Positions 13,260 through 27,139 of a stretch of DNA of 64,000 bases are shown here, piece after piece. The notes beneath the pieces were generated by a model, which saw nothing but the letters and a program-made list of their open reading frames with translations, did not search any database and was not told the DNA's origin. The stretch covers positions 34,466,544 through 34,530,543 of the forward strand of contig OY288246.1 of NCBI GenBank assembly GCA_958450325.1, in the 5' to 3' direction. Position numbers and translations under genes: made by a program. Position 1 is the stretch's first letter. Each line of letters starts with the position of its first letter. The DNA comes from Agrostemma githago. Taxonomy: Eukaryota; Streptophyta; Magnoliopsida; Caryophyllales; Caryophyllaceae.

Positions 13260-15371
13260 TTATGCTGTACCCCATCTTTGAATCACATCCACGACAGGGT
13301 TCACCAATACCCTTTTAGGGTTCAGTTTTTTGCGGGATTAGTGACCTTAAATAAGGAAAAGGGTTTAGGGTTGGATTAGGCGTAGCCGCGAAGCGGGTAC
13401 GCCTAATCCAACCCTAAACCCTTTTCCGTCCCGTCTTATGTTGTACCCCATCTTTGAATCACATCCACGACAGGGTTCACCAATACCCTTTTAGGGTTCA
13501 GTTTCTTGCGGGATTAGTGACCTTAAATAAGGAAATGGGTTTAGGGTTGGATTAGTGGGAGCCGCGAAGCGGGTTCGCCTTAACCAACCCTAAACACTTT
13601 TCCGTCCCGTCTTATGCTGTACCCCATTTTTGAATCACATCCACGATAGGGTTCACCAATACCCTCTTAGGGTTCAGTTTCTTGTGGGATTAGTGACCTT
13701 AAATAAGGAAAAGGGTTTAGGGTTGGATTAGGCGGAGCCGCGAAGCGGGTTCGCCTTATCCAACACTAAACCCTTTTCCGTCCCGTCTTATGCTGTACCC
13801 CATCTTTGAATCACATCTACGACAGGGTTCACCAATACCCATTTAGGGTTCAGTTTCTTAGGGGATTAGTGACCTTGAATAAGGAAAAGGGTTTAGGGTT
13901 GGATTAGGTGGAGCCGCGAAGCGGGTACGCCTAATCCAACCCTAAACCCTTTTTCGTCCCGTCTTATGCTGTACCCCATCTTTGAATCACATCCACGACA
14001 GGGTTCACCAATATCCTTTTAGGGTTCAGTTTCTTGCGGGAATTGTGACCTTGAATAAGGAAAACGTTTTGGGGTTGGATTAGGCGGAGCCGCAAAGCGG
14101 GTACGCCTAATCAAACCCCAAACCATTTTCCGTCCCGTCTTATGTTGTACCCCATCTTTGGATCACATCCACGACAGGGTTCACCAATAACCTTTTAGGG
14201 TTCAGTTTCTTGCGGGATTAGTGACCTTGAATAAGGAAAAGGGTTTGGGGTTGGATTAGGCGGAGCCGCAAAGCGGGTACGCCTAATCCAACCCTAAACC
14301 CTTTTCCGTCCTGTCTTATGCTGTACCCCATCTTTGAATCACATCCACGACAGGGTTCACCAATACCCTTTTAGGGTTCAGTTTTTTGCGGGATTAGTGA
14401 CCTTAAATAAGGAAAAGGGTTTAGGGTTGGATTAGGCGTAGCCGCGAAGCGGGTACGCCTAATCCAACCCTAAACCCTTTTCCGTCCCGTCTTATGTTGT
14501 ACCCCATCTTTGAATCACATCCACGACAGGGTTCACCAATACCCTTTTAGGGTTCAGTTTCTTGCGGGATTAGTGACCTTAAATAAGGAAATGGGTTTAG
14601 GGTTGGATTAGTGGGAGCCGCGAAGCGGGTTCGCCTTAACCAACCCTAAACACTTTTCCGTCCCGTCTTATGCTGTACCCCATTTTTGAATCACATCCAC
14701 GATAGGGTTCACCAATACCCTCTTAGGGTTCAGTTTCTTGTGGGATTAGTGACCTTAAATAAGGAAAAGGGTTTAGGGTTGGATTAGGCGGAGCCGCGAA
14801 GCGGGTTCGCCTTATCCAACACTAAACCCTTTTCCGTCCCGTCTTATGCTGTACCCCATCTTTGAATCACATCTACGACAGGGTTCACCAATACCCATTT
14901 AGGGTTCAGTTTCTTAGGAGATTAGTGACCTTGAATAAGGAAAAGGGTTTAGGGTTGGATTAGGTGGAGCCGCGAAGCGGGTACGCCTAATCCAACCCTA
15001 AACCCTTTTCCGTCCCGTCTTATGCTGTACCCCATCTTTGAATCACATCCACGACAGGGTTCACCAATATCCTTTTAGGGTTCAGTTTCTTGCGGGAATT
15101 GTGACCTTGAATAAGGAATACGTTTTGGGGTTGGATTAGGCGGAGCCGCAAAGCGGGTACGCCTAATCAAACCCCAAACCATTTTCCGTCCCGTCTTATG
15201 TTGTACCCCATCTTTGGATCACATCCACGACAGGGTTCACCAATAACCTTTTAGGGTTCAGTTTCTTGCGGGATTAGTGACCTTGAATAAGGAAAAGGGT
15301 TTGGGGTTGGATTAGGCGGAGCTGCGAAGCGGGTACGCCTAATCCAACCCTAAACCCTTTTCCGTCCTGTC
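13260..15371 (+). repeat. 1056-bp higher-order repeat, 2 copies (6 monomers)
   Basis: GAAATGGGTTTAGGG recurs at 13532 and 14588, CAGTTTTTTGCGGG at 13323 and 14379, and the ACGTTTTGGGGTTGG monomer near 14065 and 15121, all 1056 bp (6 x 176) apart. Related but more distant copies of the same monomer order lie at 9120-10320. A stretch with CATCTTAGGTTCAG at 10162 reappears at 15775, an offset of 5613 bp. Confidence 0.85.
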
Positions 15372-18300
15372 TTATGCTGTACCCCATCTTTGAATCACAT
15401 CCACAACAGGGTTCACCAATAACCATTTAGGGTTCAGTTTCTTGCGGGATTAGTGACCTTGAATAAGAAAAAGGGTTTAGGGTTGGATTAGGCGGAGCCG
15501 CGAAGCGGGTACGCCTAATCCAACACTAAACCCTTTTATGTCCCGTCTTATGCTGTTCCCCATCTTTGAATCACATCCACAACAGGGTTCACCAATACCC
15601 TCTTAGGGTTCAGTTTCTTGCGGGATTAGTGACCTTAATTAAGGAAAAGGGTTTAGGGTTGGATTAGTGGGAGCCGCGAAGCAAGTTCGTCTTATCCAAC
15701 CCTAAACACTTTTCCGTCTCGTCTTATGCTGTACCCCATCTTTGAATCACATCCACGACAGGGTTCACCAATACCATCTTAGGTTCAGTTTCTTGCGGGT
15801 TTAGTGACCTTAAGTAAGGAAAAGGGTTTAGGGTTGGATTAGGCGGAGCCGCGAAGCGGGTTCGCCTTATCCAACACTAAACCCTTTTATGTCTCGTCTT
15901 ATGCTGTTCCCCATCTTTGAATCACATCTACGACAGGGTTCACCAATACCCATTTAGGGTTCAGTTTCTTAGGGGATTAGTGACCTTGAATAAGGAAAAG
16001 GGTTTAGGATTGGATTAGGTGGAGCCTCGAAGCGGGTACGCCTAATCCAACCCTAAACCCTTTTCCGTCCCGTCTTATGCTGTACCCCATATTTGAATCA
16101 CATCCACGACAGGGTTCACCATTACCCTTTTAGGGTTCAGTTTCTTGCGAGATTAGTGACCTTAAATAAGGAAAAGGGTTTAGGGTTGGATTAGGCGGAG
16201 CCGTGAAGCGGGTACGCCTAATCCAATCCTAAACCCTTTTCCGTCCCGTCTTATGTTGTACCCCATCTTTGAATAACATCCACGATAGGGTTCACCAATA
16301 CCCTTTTAGGGTTCAGTTTCTTGCGGGATTAGTGACCTTGGATAAGGAAAAGGGTTTGGGGTGGGATTAGGCGGAGCCGCGAGGCGGGTACGCCTAATCC
16401 AACCCAAAACCCTTTTCCGTCCTGTCTTATGTTGTACCCCATCTTTGAATCACATCCAAGACAGGGTTCACCAATAACCATTTAGGGTTCAGTTTCTTTC
16501 GGGATTGGTGACCTTGAATAAGAAAAAGTGTTTAGGGTTGAATTAGGCGGAGCCGCGAAGCGGGTACGCCTAATCCAACCCTAAACCCTTTTCCGTATCG
16601 TCTTATGTTGTACCCCATCATTGAATCACATCCACGACAGGGTTCACTAATACCCTTTTAGGGTTCAGTTTCTTGCGGTATTAGTGACCTTAAATAAGGA
16701 AAAGGGTTTAGGGTTGGATTAGTGGGAGCCGCGAAGCGGGTTCGTCTTATCCAACCCTGAACACTTTTCCGTCCCGTCTTATGCTGTACCCCATCTTTGA
16801 ATCACATCCACGACAGGGTTCACCAATATCCTTCTAGGGTTCAGTTTCTTGCGGGATTAGTGACCTTGAATAAGGAAAACGGTTTGGGGTTGGATTAGGC
16901 GGAGCCGCAAAGCAGGTACGCCTAATCCAACCCTAAACCCTTTTCCGTCCCGTCTTATGTTGTACCCCATCTTTGAATCACATCCAAGACAAAGTTCACC
17001 AATAACCATTTAGGGTTCAGTTTCTTTCGGGATTGGTGACCTTGAATAAGAAAAAGGGTTTAGGGTTGAATTAGGCGGAGCCGCGAAACGGGTTCGCCTT
17101 ATCCAACACTAAACCCTTTTCCATCCCGTCTTATGCTTTACCCCATCTTTGAATCACATCCACGACAGGGTTCACCAATACCCATTTAGGGTTCAGTTTC
17201 TTAGGGGATTAGTGACCTTGAATAAGGAAAAGGGTTTAGGGTTGGATTAGGTGGAGCCGCGAAGCGGGTACGCCTAATCCACCCCTAAACCCTTTTCCGT
17301 CCCGTCTTATGTTGTACCCCATCTTTGAATCACATCCACGACAGGGTTCACCAATATCCTTTTAGGGTTCAGTTTCTTGCGGGATTAGTGACCTTGAATA
17401 AGGAAAACGGTTTGGGGTTGGATTAGGCGGATCCGCAAAGCGGGTTCGCCTAATCCAACCCTAAACCCTTTTCCGTCCCGTCTTATGTTGTACCCCATCT
17501 TTGAATCACATCCACGACAGGGTTCACCAATACCCTTTTAGGGTTCAGTTTCTTGCGGGATTAGTGACCTTGAATAAGGAAAAGGGTTTGGGGTTGGATT
17601 AGGCGGAGCCGCGAAGCGGGTACGCCTAATCCAACCCTAAACCCTTTTCCGTCCCGTCTTATGTTGTACCCCAGCTTTGAATCACATCCATGACAGGGTT
17701 CACCAATAACCATTTAGGGTTCAATTTCTTTCGGGATTAGTGACCTTTAATAAGAAGAAGGGTTTAGGGTTGGATTAGGTGGAGCCGCAAAGTGGGTACG
17801 CCTAATCCAACCCTAAACCCTTTTCCGTCCCGTCTTACGCTGTACCCCATCTTTAAATCACATCCACGACAGGGTTCACCAACACCCTTTTGGAGTTCAG
17901 TTTCTTGCGGGATTAGTGACCTTAAATAAGGAAAATGGTTGAGGGTTGGATTAGGCGGAGCCGCGAAGCGGGTACGCCTAATCCAACCCTAAACCCTTTT
18001 CCATTTCGTCTTATGTTGTACCCCATCATTGAATCACATCCACGACAGGGTTCACCATTACCCTTTTAGGGTTTAGTTTCTTGCGGGATTAGTGACCTTA
18101 AATAAGGAAAAGGGTTTAGGGTTGGATTAGGCAGAGCCACGAAGCGGGTACGCCTAATCCAACGCTAAACCCTTTTCCGTTTCGTCTTATGTTGTACCCC
18201 ATCATTGAATCACATCCACGACAGGGTTCACCAATACCCTCTTAGGGTTCAGTTTCTTGCGGAATTAGTGACCTTAAATAAGGAAAAGGGTTTAGGGTTG

Positions 18301-18879
18301 GATTAGGCAGAGCCACGAAGCGGGTTCGCCTTATCCAACACTAAACCCTTTTCCGTCCCGTCTTATGCTTTACCCCATCTTTGAATCACATCCACGACAG
18401 GGTTCACCAATACCCATTTAGGGTTCAGTTTCTTAGGGGATTAGTGACCTTGAATAAGGAAAAGGGTGTGGGGTTGGATTAGGCGGAGCCGCGAAGCGTG
18501 TACGCCTAATCCAACCCTAAACCCTTTTCCGTCCCGTCTTATGTTGTACCCCATCTTTGAATCACATCCAAGACAGGGTTCACCAATAACCATTTAGGGT
18601 TCAGTTTCTTTCGGGATTGGTGACCTTGAATAAAAAAAAGGGTTTAGGGTTGTATTAGGCGGAGCCGCGAAGCGGGTACGCCTAATCCAACCCTAAACCC
18701 TTTTCCGTCCCGTCTTATGTTGTACCCCATCTTTGAATCACATCCAAGACAGGGTTCACCAATACCCTTTTAGGGTTCAGTTTCTTGCGGGATTAGTAAC
18801 CTTGAATAAGGAAAAGGGTTTGGGGATGGATTAGGCGGAGCCGCGAAGCGGGTTCGCCTAATCCAACCCTAAACCCTTT

Positions 18880-21343
18880 TCCGTCCCGTCTTATGTTGTA
18901 CCCCATCTTTGAATCACATCCAAGACAGGGTTCACCAATAACCATTTAGGGTTCAGTTTCTTTCGGGATTGGTGACCTTGAATAAGAAAAAGGGTTTAGG
19001 GTTGAATTAGGCGGAGCCGCGAAACGGGTTCGCCTTATCCAACACTAAACCCTTTTCCATCCCGTCTTATGCTTTACCCCATCTTTGAATCACATCCACG
19101 ACAAGGTTCACCAATACCCATTTAGGGTTCAGTTTCTTAGGGGATTAGTGACCTTGAATAAGGAAAAGGGTTTAGGGTTTGATTAGGTGGAGCCGCGAAG
19201 CGGGTACGCCTAATGCACCCCTAAACCCTTTTCCGTCCCGTCTTATGCTGTACCCCATCTTTGAATCACATCCACGACAAGGTTCACCAACACCCTTTTG
19301 GAGTTCAGTTTCTTGCGGGATTAGTGACCTTAAATAAGGAAAAGGGTTGAGGGTTGGATTAGGCGGAGCCGCGAAGCGGGTACGCCTAATCCAACCCTCA
19401 ACCCTTTTCCGTTTCGTCTTATGTTGTACCCTATCATTGAATCACATCCACGACAGGGTTCACCAATACCCTTTTAGGGTTCAGTTTCTTGCGGGATTAG
19501 TGACCTTAAATAAGGAAAAGGGTTTAGGGTTGGATTAGGCAGAGCCACGAAGCGGGTACGCCTAATCCAACCCTAAACCCTTTTCCGTTTCGTCTTATGT
19601 TGTACCCCATCATTGAATCACATCCACGACAGGGTTCACCAATACCCTCCTTGGGTTCAGTTTCTTGCGGAATTAGTGACCTTAAATAAGTAAAAGGGTT
19701 TAGGGTTGGATTAGGCGGAGCCGCGAAACGGGTTCGCCTTATCCAACACTAAACCCTTTTCCGTCCCGTCTTATGCTTTACCCCATCTTTGAATCACATC
19801 CACGACAGGGTTCACCAATACCCATTTAGGGTTCAGTTTCTTAGGGGATTAGTGACCTTGAATAAGGAAAAGGGTTTAGGGTTGGATTAGGTGGAGCCGC
19901 GAAGCGGGTACGCCTAATCCAACCCTAAACCCTTTTCCGTTCCGTCTTATGTTGTACCCCATATTTGAATCACATCCACGACAGGGTTCACCCATACCCA
20001 TTTAGGGTTCAGTTTCTTTCGGGATTAGTGACCTTGAATAAGGAAAAGGGTTTAGGGTTGAATTAGGCGGAGCCGTGAAGCGGGTACGCCTAATCCAACC
20101 CTAAACCCTTTTCCGTCCCGTCTTATGTTGTACCCCATCTTTGAATCACATCCAAGACAGGGTTCACCAATAACCATTTAGGGTTCAGTTTCTTTCGGGA
20201 TTGGTGACCTTGAATAAGAAAAAGGGTTTAGGGTTGAATTAGGCGGAGCCGCGAAACGGGTTCGCCTTATCCAACACTAAACCCTTTTCCATCCCGTCTT
20301 ATGCTTTACCCCATCTTTGAATCACATCCACGACAAGGTTCACCAATACCCATTTAGGGTTCAGTTTCTTAGGGGATTAGTGACCTTGAATAAGGAAAAG
20401 GGTTTAGGGTTTGATTAGGTGGAGCCGCGAAGCGGGTACGCCTAATGCACCCCTAAACCCTTTTCCGTCCCGTCTTATGCTGTACCCCATCTTTGAATCA
20501 CATCCACGACAAGGTTCACCAACACCCTTTTGGAGTTCAGTTTCTTGCGGGATTAGTGACCTTAAATAAGGAAAAGGGTTGAGGGTTGGATTAGGCGGAG
20601 CCGCGAAGCGGGTACGCCTAATCCAACCCTCAACCCTTTTCCGTTTCGTCTTATGTTGTACCCCATCATTGAATCACATCCACGACAGGGTTCACCAATA
20701 CCCTTTTAGGGTTCAGTTTCTTGCGGGATTAGTGACCTTAAATAAGGAAAAGGGTTTAGGGTTGGATTAGGCAGAGCCACGAAGCGGGTACGCCTAATCC
20801 AACCCTAAACCCTTTTCCGTTTCGTCTTATGTTGTACCCCATCATTGAATCACATCCACGACAGGGTTCACCAATACCCTCCTTGGGTTCAGTTTCTTGC
20901 GGAATTAGTGACCTTAAATAAGTAAAAGGGTTTAGGGTTGGATTAGGCGGAGCCGCGAAACGGGTTCGCCTTATCCAACACTAAACCCTTTTCCGTCCCG
21001 TCTTATGCTTTACCCCATCTTTGAATCACATCCACGACAGGGTTCACCAATACCCATTTAGGGTTCAGTTTCTTAGGGGATTAGTGACCTTGAATAAGGA
21101 AAAGGGTTTAGGGTTGGATTAGGTGGAGCCGCGAAGCGGGTACGCCTAATCCAACCCTAAACCCTTTTCCGTTCCGTCTTATGTTGTACCACATATTTGA
21201 ATCACATCCACGACAGGGTTCACCCATACCCATTTAGGGTTCAGTTTCTTTCGGGATTAGTGACCTTGAATAAGAAAAAGGGTTTAGGGTTGAATTAGGC
21301 GGAGCCGCGAAGCGGGTACGCATAATCCAACCCTAAACCCTTT
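18880..21343 (+). repeat. 1232-bp higher-order repeat, 2 copies (7 monomers)
   Basis: The monomer with compensated arms (GGGTTGAGGG with CCCTCAACCC) begins at 19347 and 20579 in the same phase, 1232 bp (7 x 176) apart. Neighbours such as GAAACGGGTTCGCC, TTTGATTAGGTGG, CTAATGCACCCC and ACCCTCCTTGGGTTCAG recur at the same offset. Ends are approximate. Confidence 0.87.
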
Positions 21344-23619
21344 TCCGTCCCGTCTTATGTTGTACCCCATCTTTGAATCACATCCAAGACAGGGTTCACC
21401 AATACCCTTTTAGGGTTCAGTTTCTTGCGGGATTAGTAACCTTGAATAAGGAAAAGGGTGTGGGGTTGGATTAGGCGGAGCCGCGAAGCGTGTACGCCTA
21501 ATCCAACCCTAAACCCTTTTCCGTCCCGTCTTATGTTGTACCCCATCTTTGAATCACATCCAAGACAGCGTTCACCAATAACCATTTAGGGTTCAGTTTC
21601 TTTCGGGATTGGTGACCTTGAATAAAAAAAAGGGTTTAAGGTTGAATTAGGCGGAGCCGCGAAGCGGGTACGCCTAAGCCAACCCTAAACCCTTTTCTGT
21701 CCCGTCTTATGTTGTACCCCATCTTTGAATCACATCCAAGACAGGGTTCACCAATACCCTTTTAGGGTTCAGTTTCTTGCGGGATTAGTAACCTTGAATA
21801 AGGAAAAGGGTTTGGGGTTGGATTAGGCGGAGCCGCGAAGCGGGTACGCCTAATTAAACCCTAAACCCTTTTCCGTCCCGTCTTATGTTGTACCCCATCT
21901 TTGAATCACATCCAAGACAGGGTTCACCAATAACCATCTAGGGTTCAGTTTCTTTCGGGATTGGTGACCTTGAATAAGAAAAAGGGTTTAGGGTTGAATT
22001 AGGCGGAGCCGCGAAACGGGTTCGCCTTATCCAACACTAAACCCTTTTCCATCCCGTCTTATGCTTTACCCCATCTTTGAATCACATCCACGACAGGGTT
22101 CACCAATACCCATTTAGGGTTCAGTTTCTTAGGGGATTAGTGACCTTGAATAAGGAAAAGGGTTTAGGGTTGGATTAGGTGGAGCCGGGAAGCGGGTACG
22201 CCTAATCCACCCTTAAACCCTTTTCCGTCCGGTCTTATGCTGTACCCCATCTTTGAATCACATCCACGACAGGGTTCACCAATACCCTCTTAGGGTTTAG
22301 TTTCTTGCGGGATTAGTGACCTTAAATAAGGAAAAGGGTTTAGGGTTGGATTAGTGGGAGCCGCGAAGCGGGTTCGCCTTATCCAACCCTAAACCCTTTT
22401 CCGTTCCGTCTTATGCTGTACCCCATCTTTGAATCACATCCAAGACAGGGTTCACCAACACCCTTTTGGAGTTCAGTTTCTTGCGGGATTAGTGACCTTA
22501 AATAAGGAAAAGGGTTGAGGGTTGGATTAGGCGGAGCCGCGAAGCGGGTACGCCTAATCCAACCCTAAAACCTTTTCCGTTTCGTCTAATGTTGTACCCC
22601 ATCATTGAATCACATCCACGACAGGGTTCACCAATACCCTTTTAGGGTTCAGTTTCTTGCGGGATTAGTGACCTTAAATAAGGAAAAGGGTTTAGGGTTG
22701 GATTAGGCAGAGCCACGAAGCGGGTACGCCTAATCCAACCCTAAACCCTTTTCCGTTTCGTCTTATGTTGTACCCCATCATTGAATCACATCCACGACAG
22801 GGTTCACCAATACCCTCCTTGGGTTCAGTTTCTTGCGGAATTAGTGACCTTAAATAAGGAAAAGGGTTTAGGGTTGGATTAGGCGGAGCCGCGAAACGGG
22901 TTAGCCTTATCCAACACTAAACCCTTTTCCGTCCCGTCTTATGCTTTACCCCATCTTTGAATCACATCCACGACAGGGTTCACCAATACCCATTTAGGGT
23001 TCAGTTTCTTAGGGGATTAGTGACCTTGAATAAGGAAAAGGGTTTAGGGTTGGATTAGGTAGAGCCACGAAGCGGGTACGCCTAATCCAACCCTAAACCC
23101 TTTTCCGTTCCGTCTTATGTTGTACCCCATATTTGAATCACATCCACGACAGGGTTCACCCATACCCATTTAGGGTTCAGTTTCTTTCGGGATTAGTGAC
23201 CTTGAATAAGAAAAAGGGTTTAGGGTTGGATTAGGCGGAGCCGCGAAGCGGGTACGCCTAATCCAACCCCAAACCCTTTTCCGTCCCGTCTTATGTTGTA
23301 CCCCATCTTTGAATCACATCCAAGACAGGGTTCACCAATACCCTTTTAGGGTTCAGTTTCTTGCGGGATTAGTAACCTTGAATAAGGAAAAGGGTTTGGG
23401 GTTGGATTAGGCGGAGCCGCGAAGCGTGTACGCCTAATCCAACCCTAAACCCTTTTCCGTCCCGTCTTATGTTGTACCCCATCTTTGAATCACATCCAAG
23501 ACAGGGTTCACCAATAACCATTTAGGGTTCAGTTTCTTTCGGGATTGGTGACCTTGAATAAGAAAAAGGGTTTAAGGTTGAATTAGGCGGAGCCGCGAAG
23601 CGGGTACGCCTAATCCAAC

Positions 23620-26600
23620 CCTAAACCCTTTTCTGTCCCGTCTTATGTTGTACCCCATCTTTGAATCACATCCAAGACAGGGTTCACCAATACCCTTTTA
23701 GGGTTCAGTTTCTTGCGGGATTAGTAACCTTGAATAAGGAAAACGGTTTGGGGTTGGATTAGGCGGAGCCGCAAAGCGGGTACGCCTAATCCAACCCTAA
23801 ACCCTTTTCCGTCCCGTCTTATGTTGTACCCCATCTTTGAATCACATCCAAGACAGGGTTCACCAATAACCATTTAGGGTTCAGTTTCTTTCGGGATTGG
23901 TGACCTTGAATAAGAAAAAGGGTTTAGGGTTGAATTAGGCGGAGCCGCGAAACGGGTTCGCCTTATCCAACACTAAACCCTTTTCCATCCCGTCTTATGC
24001 TTTACCCCATCTTTGAATCACATCCACGACAGGGTTCACCAATACCCATTTAGGGTTCAGTTTCTTAGGGGATTAGTGACCTTGAATAAGGAAAAGGGTT
24101 TAGGGTTGGATTAGGTGGAGCCGCGAAGCTGGTACGCCTAATCCACCTCTAAACCCTTTTCCGTCCCGTCTTATGCTGTACCCCATCTTTGAATCACATC
24201 CACGACAGGGTTCACCAATACCCTCTTAGGGTTTAGTTTCTTGCGGGATTAGTGACCTTAAATAAGGAAAAGGGTTTAGGGTTGGATTAGTGGGAGCCGC
24301 GAAGCGGGTTCGCCTTATCCAACCCTAAACACTTTTCCGTCCCGTCTTATGTTGTACCCCATCTTTGAATCACATCCACGACAGGGTTCACCAATATCCT
24401 TTTAGGGTTCAGTTTCTTGCGGGATTAGTGACCTTGAATAAGGAAAACGGTTTGGGGTTGGATTAGGCGGATCCGCAAAGCGGGTACGCCTAATCCAACC
24501 CTAAACCCTTTTCCGTCTCGTCTTATGTTGTACCCCATCTTTGAATCACATCCACGACGGGGTTCACCAATACCCTTTTAGGGTTCAGTTTCTTGCGGGA
24601 TTAGTGACCTTGAATAAGGAAAAGGGTTTGGGGTTGGATTAGGCGGAGCCGTGAAGCGGGTTCGCCTTATCCAACACTAAACCCTTTTCCGTCTCGTCCT
24701 ATGCTGTACCCCATCTTTGAATCACATCCACGACAGGGTTCACCAATACCCTTTTAGGGTTCTGTTTCTTGCGGGATTAGTGACCTTAAATAAGGAAAAG
24801 GGTTTAGGGTTGGATTAGGCGGAGCCGCGAAGCGGGTACGCCTAATCCAACCCTAAACCCTTTTCCGTCCCGTCTTATGTTGTACCCCATCTTTGAATCA
24901 CATCCACGACAGGGTTCACCAATAACCATTTAGGGTTCAGTTTCTTTCGGGATTGGTGACCTTGAATAAGAAAAAGGGTTTAAGGTTGAATTAGGCGGAG
25001 CCGCGAAGCGGGTACGCCTAATCCAACCCTAAACCCTTTTCTGTCCCGTCTTATGTTGTACCCCATCTTTGAATCACATCCAAGACAGGGTTCACCAATA
25101 CCCTTTTGGGGTTCAGTTTCTTGCGGGATTAGTAACCTTGAATAAGGAAAACGGTTTGGGGTTGGATTAGGCGGAGCCGCGAAGCGGGTACGCCTAATCC
25201 AACCCTAAACCCTTTTCCGTCCCGTCTTATGTTGTACCCCATCTTTGAATCACATCCAAGACAGGGTTCACCAATAACCATTTAGGGTTCAGTTTCTTTC
25301 GGGATTGGTGACCTTGAATAAGAAAAAGGGTTTAGGGTTGAATTAGGCAGAGCCGCGAAGCGGGTACGCCTAATCCAACCCTAAACCCTTTTCTGTCCCG
25401 TCTTATGTTGTACCCCATCTTTGAATCACATCCAAGACAGGGTTCACCAATACCCTTTTAGGGTTCAGTTTCTTGCGGGATTAGTAACCTTGAATAAGGA
25501 AAACGGTTTGGGGTTGGATTAGGCGGAGCCGCAAAGCGGGTACGCCTAATCCAACCCTAAACCCTTTTCCGTCCCGTCTTATGTTGTACCCCATCTTTGA
25601 ATCACATCCAAGACAGGGTTCACCAATAACCATTTAGGGTTCAGTTTCTTTCGGGATTGGTGACCTTGAATAAGAAAAAGGGTTTAGGGTTGAATTAGGC
25701 GGAGCCGCGAAACGGGTTCGCCTTATCCAACACTAAACCCTTTTCCATCCCGTCTTATGCTTTACCCCATCTTTGAATCACATCCACGACAGGGTTCACC
25801 AATACCCATTTAGGGTTCAGTTTCTTAGGGGATTAGTGACCTTGAATAAGGAAAAGGGTTTAGGGTTGGATTAGGTGGAGCCGCGAAGCTGGTACGCCTA
25901 ATCCACCTCTAAACCCTTTTCCGTCCCGTCTTATGCTGTACCCCATCTTTGAATCACATCCACGACAGGGTTCACCAATACCCTCTTAGGGTTTAGTTTC
26001 TTGCGGGATTAGTGACCTTAAATAAGGAAAAGGGTTTAGGGTTGGATTAGTGGGAGCCGCGAAGCGGGTTCGCCTTATCCAACCCTAAACACTTTTCCGT
26101 CCCGTCTTATGTTGTACCCCATCTTTGAATCACATCCACGACAGGGTTCACCAATATCCTTTTAGGGTTCAGTTTCTTGCGGGATTAGTGACCTTGAATA
26201 AGGAAAACGGTTTGGGGTTGGATTAGGCGGATCCGCAAAGCGGGTACGCCTAATCCAACCCTAAACCCTTTTCCGTCTCGTCTTATGTTGTACCCCATCT
26301 TTGAATCACATCCACGACGGGGTTCACCAATACCCTTTTAGGGTTCAGTTTCTTGCGGGATTAGTGACCTTGAATAAGGAAAAGGGTTTGGGGTTGGATT
26401 AGGCGGAGCCGTGAAGCGGGTTCGCCTTATCCAACACTAAACCCTTTTCCGTCTCGTCCTATGCTGTACCCCATCTTTGAATCACATCCACGACAGGGTT
26501 CACCAATACCCTTTTAGGGTTCTGTTTCTTGCGGGATTAGTGACCTTAAATAAGGAAAAGGGTTTAGGGTTGGATTAGGCGGAGCCGCGAAGCGGGTACG

Positions 26601-27139
26601 CCTAATCCAACCCTAAACCCTTTTCCGTCCCGTCTTATGTTGTACCCCATCTTTGAATCACATCCACGACAGGGTTCACCAATAACCATTTAGGGTTCAG
26701 TTTCTTTCGGGATTGGTGACCTTGAATAAGAAAAAGGGTTTAAGGTTGAATTAGGCGGAGCCGCGAAGCGGGTACGCCTAATCCAACCCTAAACCCTTTT
26801 CTGTCCCGTCTTATGTTGTACCCCATCTTTGAATCACATCCAAGACAGGGTTCACCAATACCCTTTTGGGGTTCAGTTTCTTGCGGGATTAGTAACCTTG
26901 AATAAGGAAAACGGTTTGGGGTTGGATTAGGCGGAGCCGCGAAGCGGGTACGCCTAATCCAACCCTAAACCCTTTTCCGTCCCGTCTTATGTTGTACCCC
27001 ATCTTTGAATCACATCCAAGACAGGGTTCACCAATAACCATTTAGGGTTCAGTTTCTTTCGGGATTGGTGACCTTGAATAAGAAAAAGGGTTTAGGGTTG
27101 AATTAGGCAGAGCCGCGAAGCGGGTACGCCTAATCCAAC
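23620..27139 (+). repeat. 1760-bp higher-order repeat, 2 copies (10 monomers)
   Basis: GAAGCTGGTACGCC occurs at 24125 and 25885, TTCTGTCCCG at 23631 and 25391, and AAACGGTTTGGGG at 23741 and 25501, all exactly 1760 bp (10 x 176) apart. The copies are almost identical across the unit. A third copy of the unit lies 8448 bp (48 monomers) to the right, from about 33829 to 35590. Confidence 0.9.
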
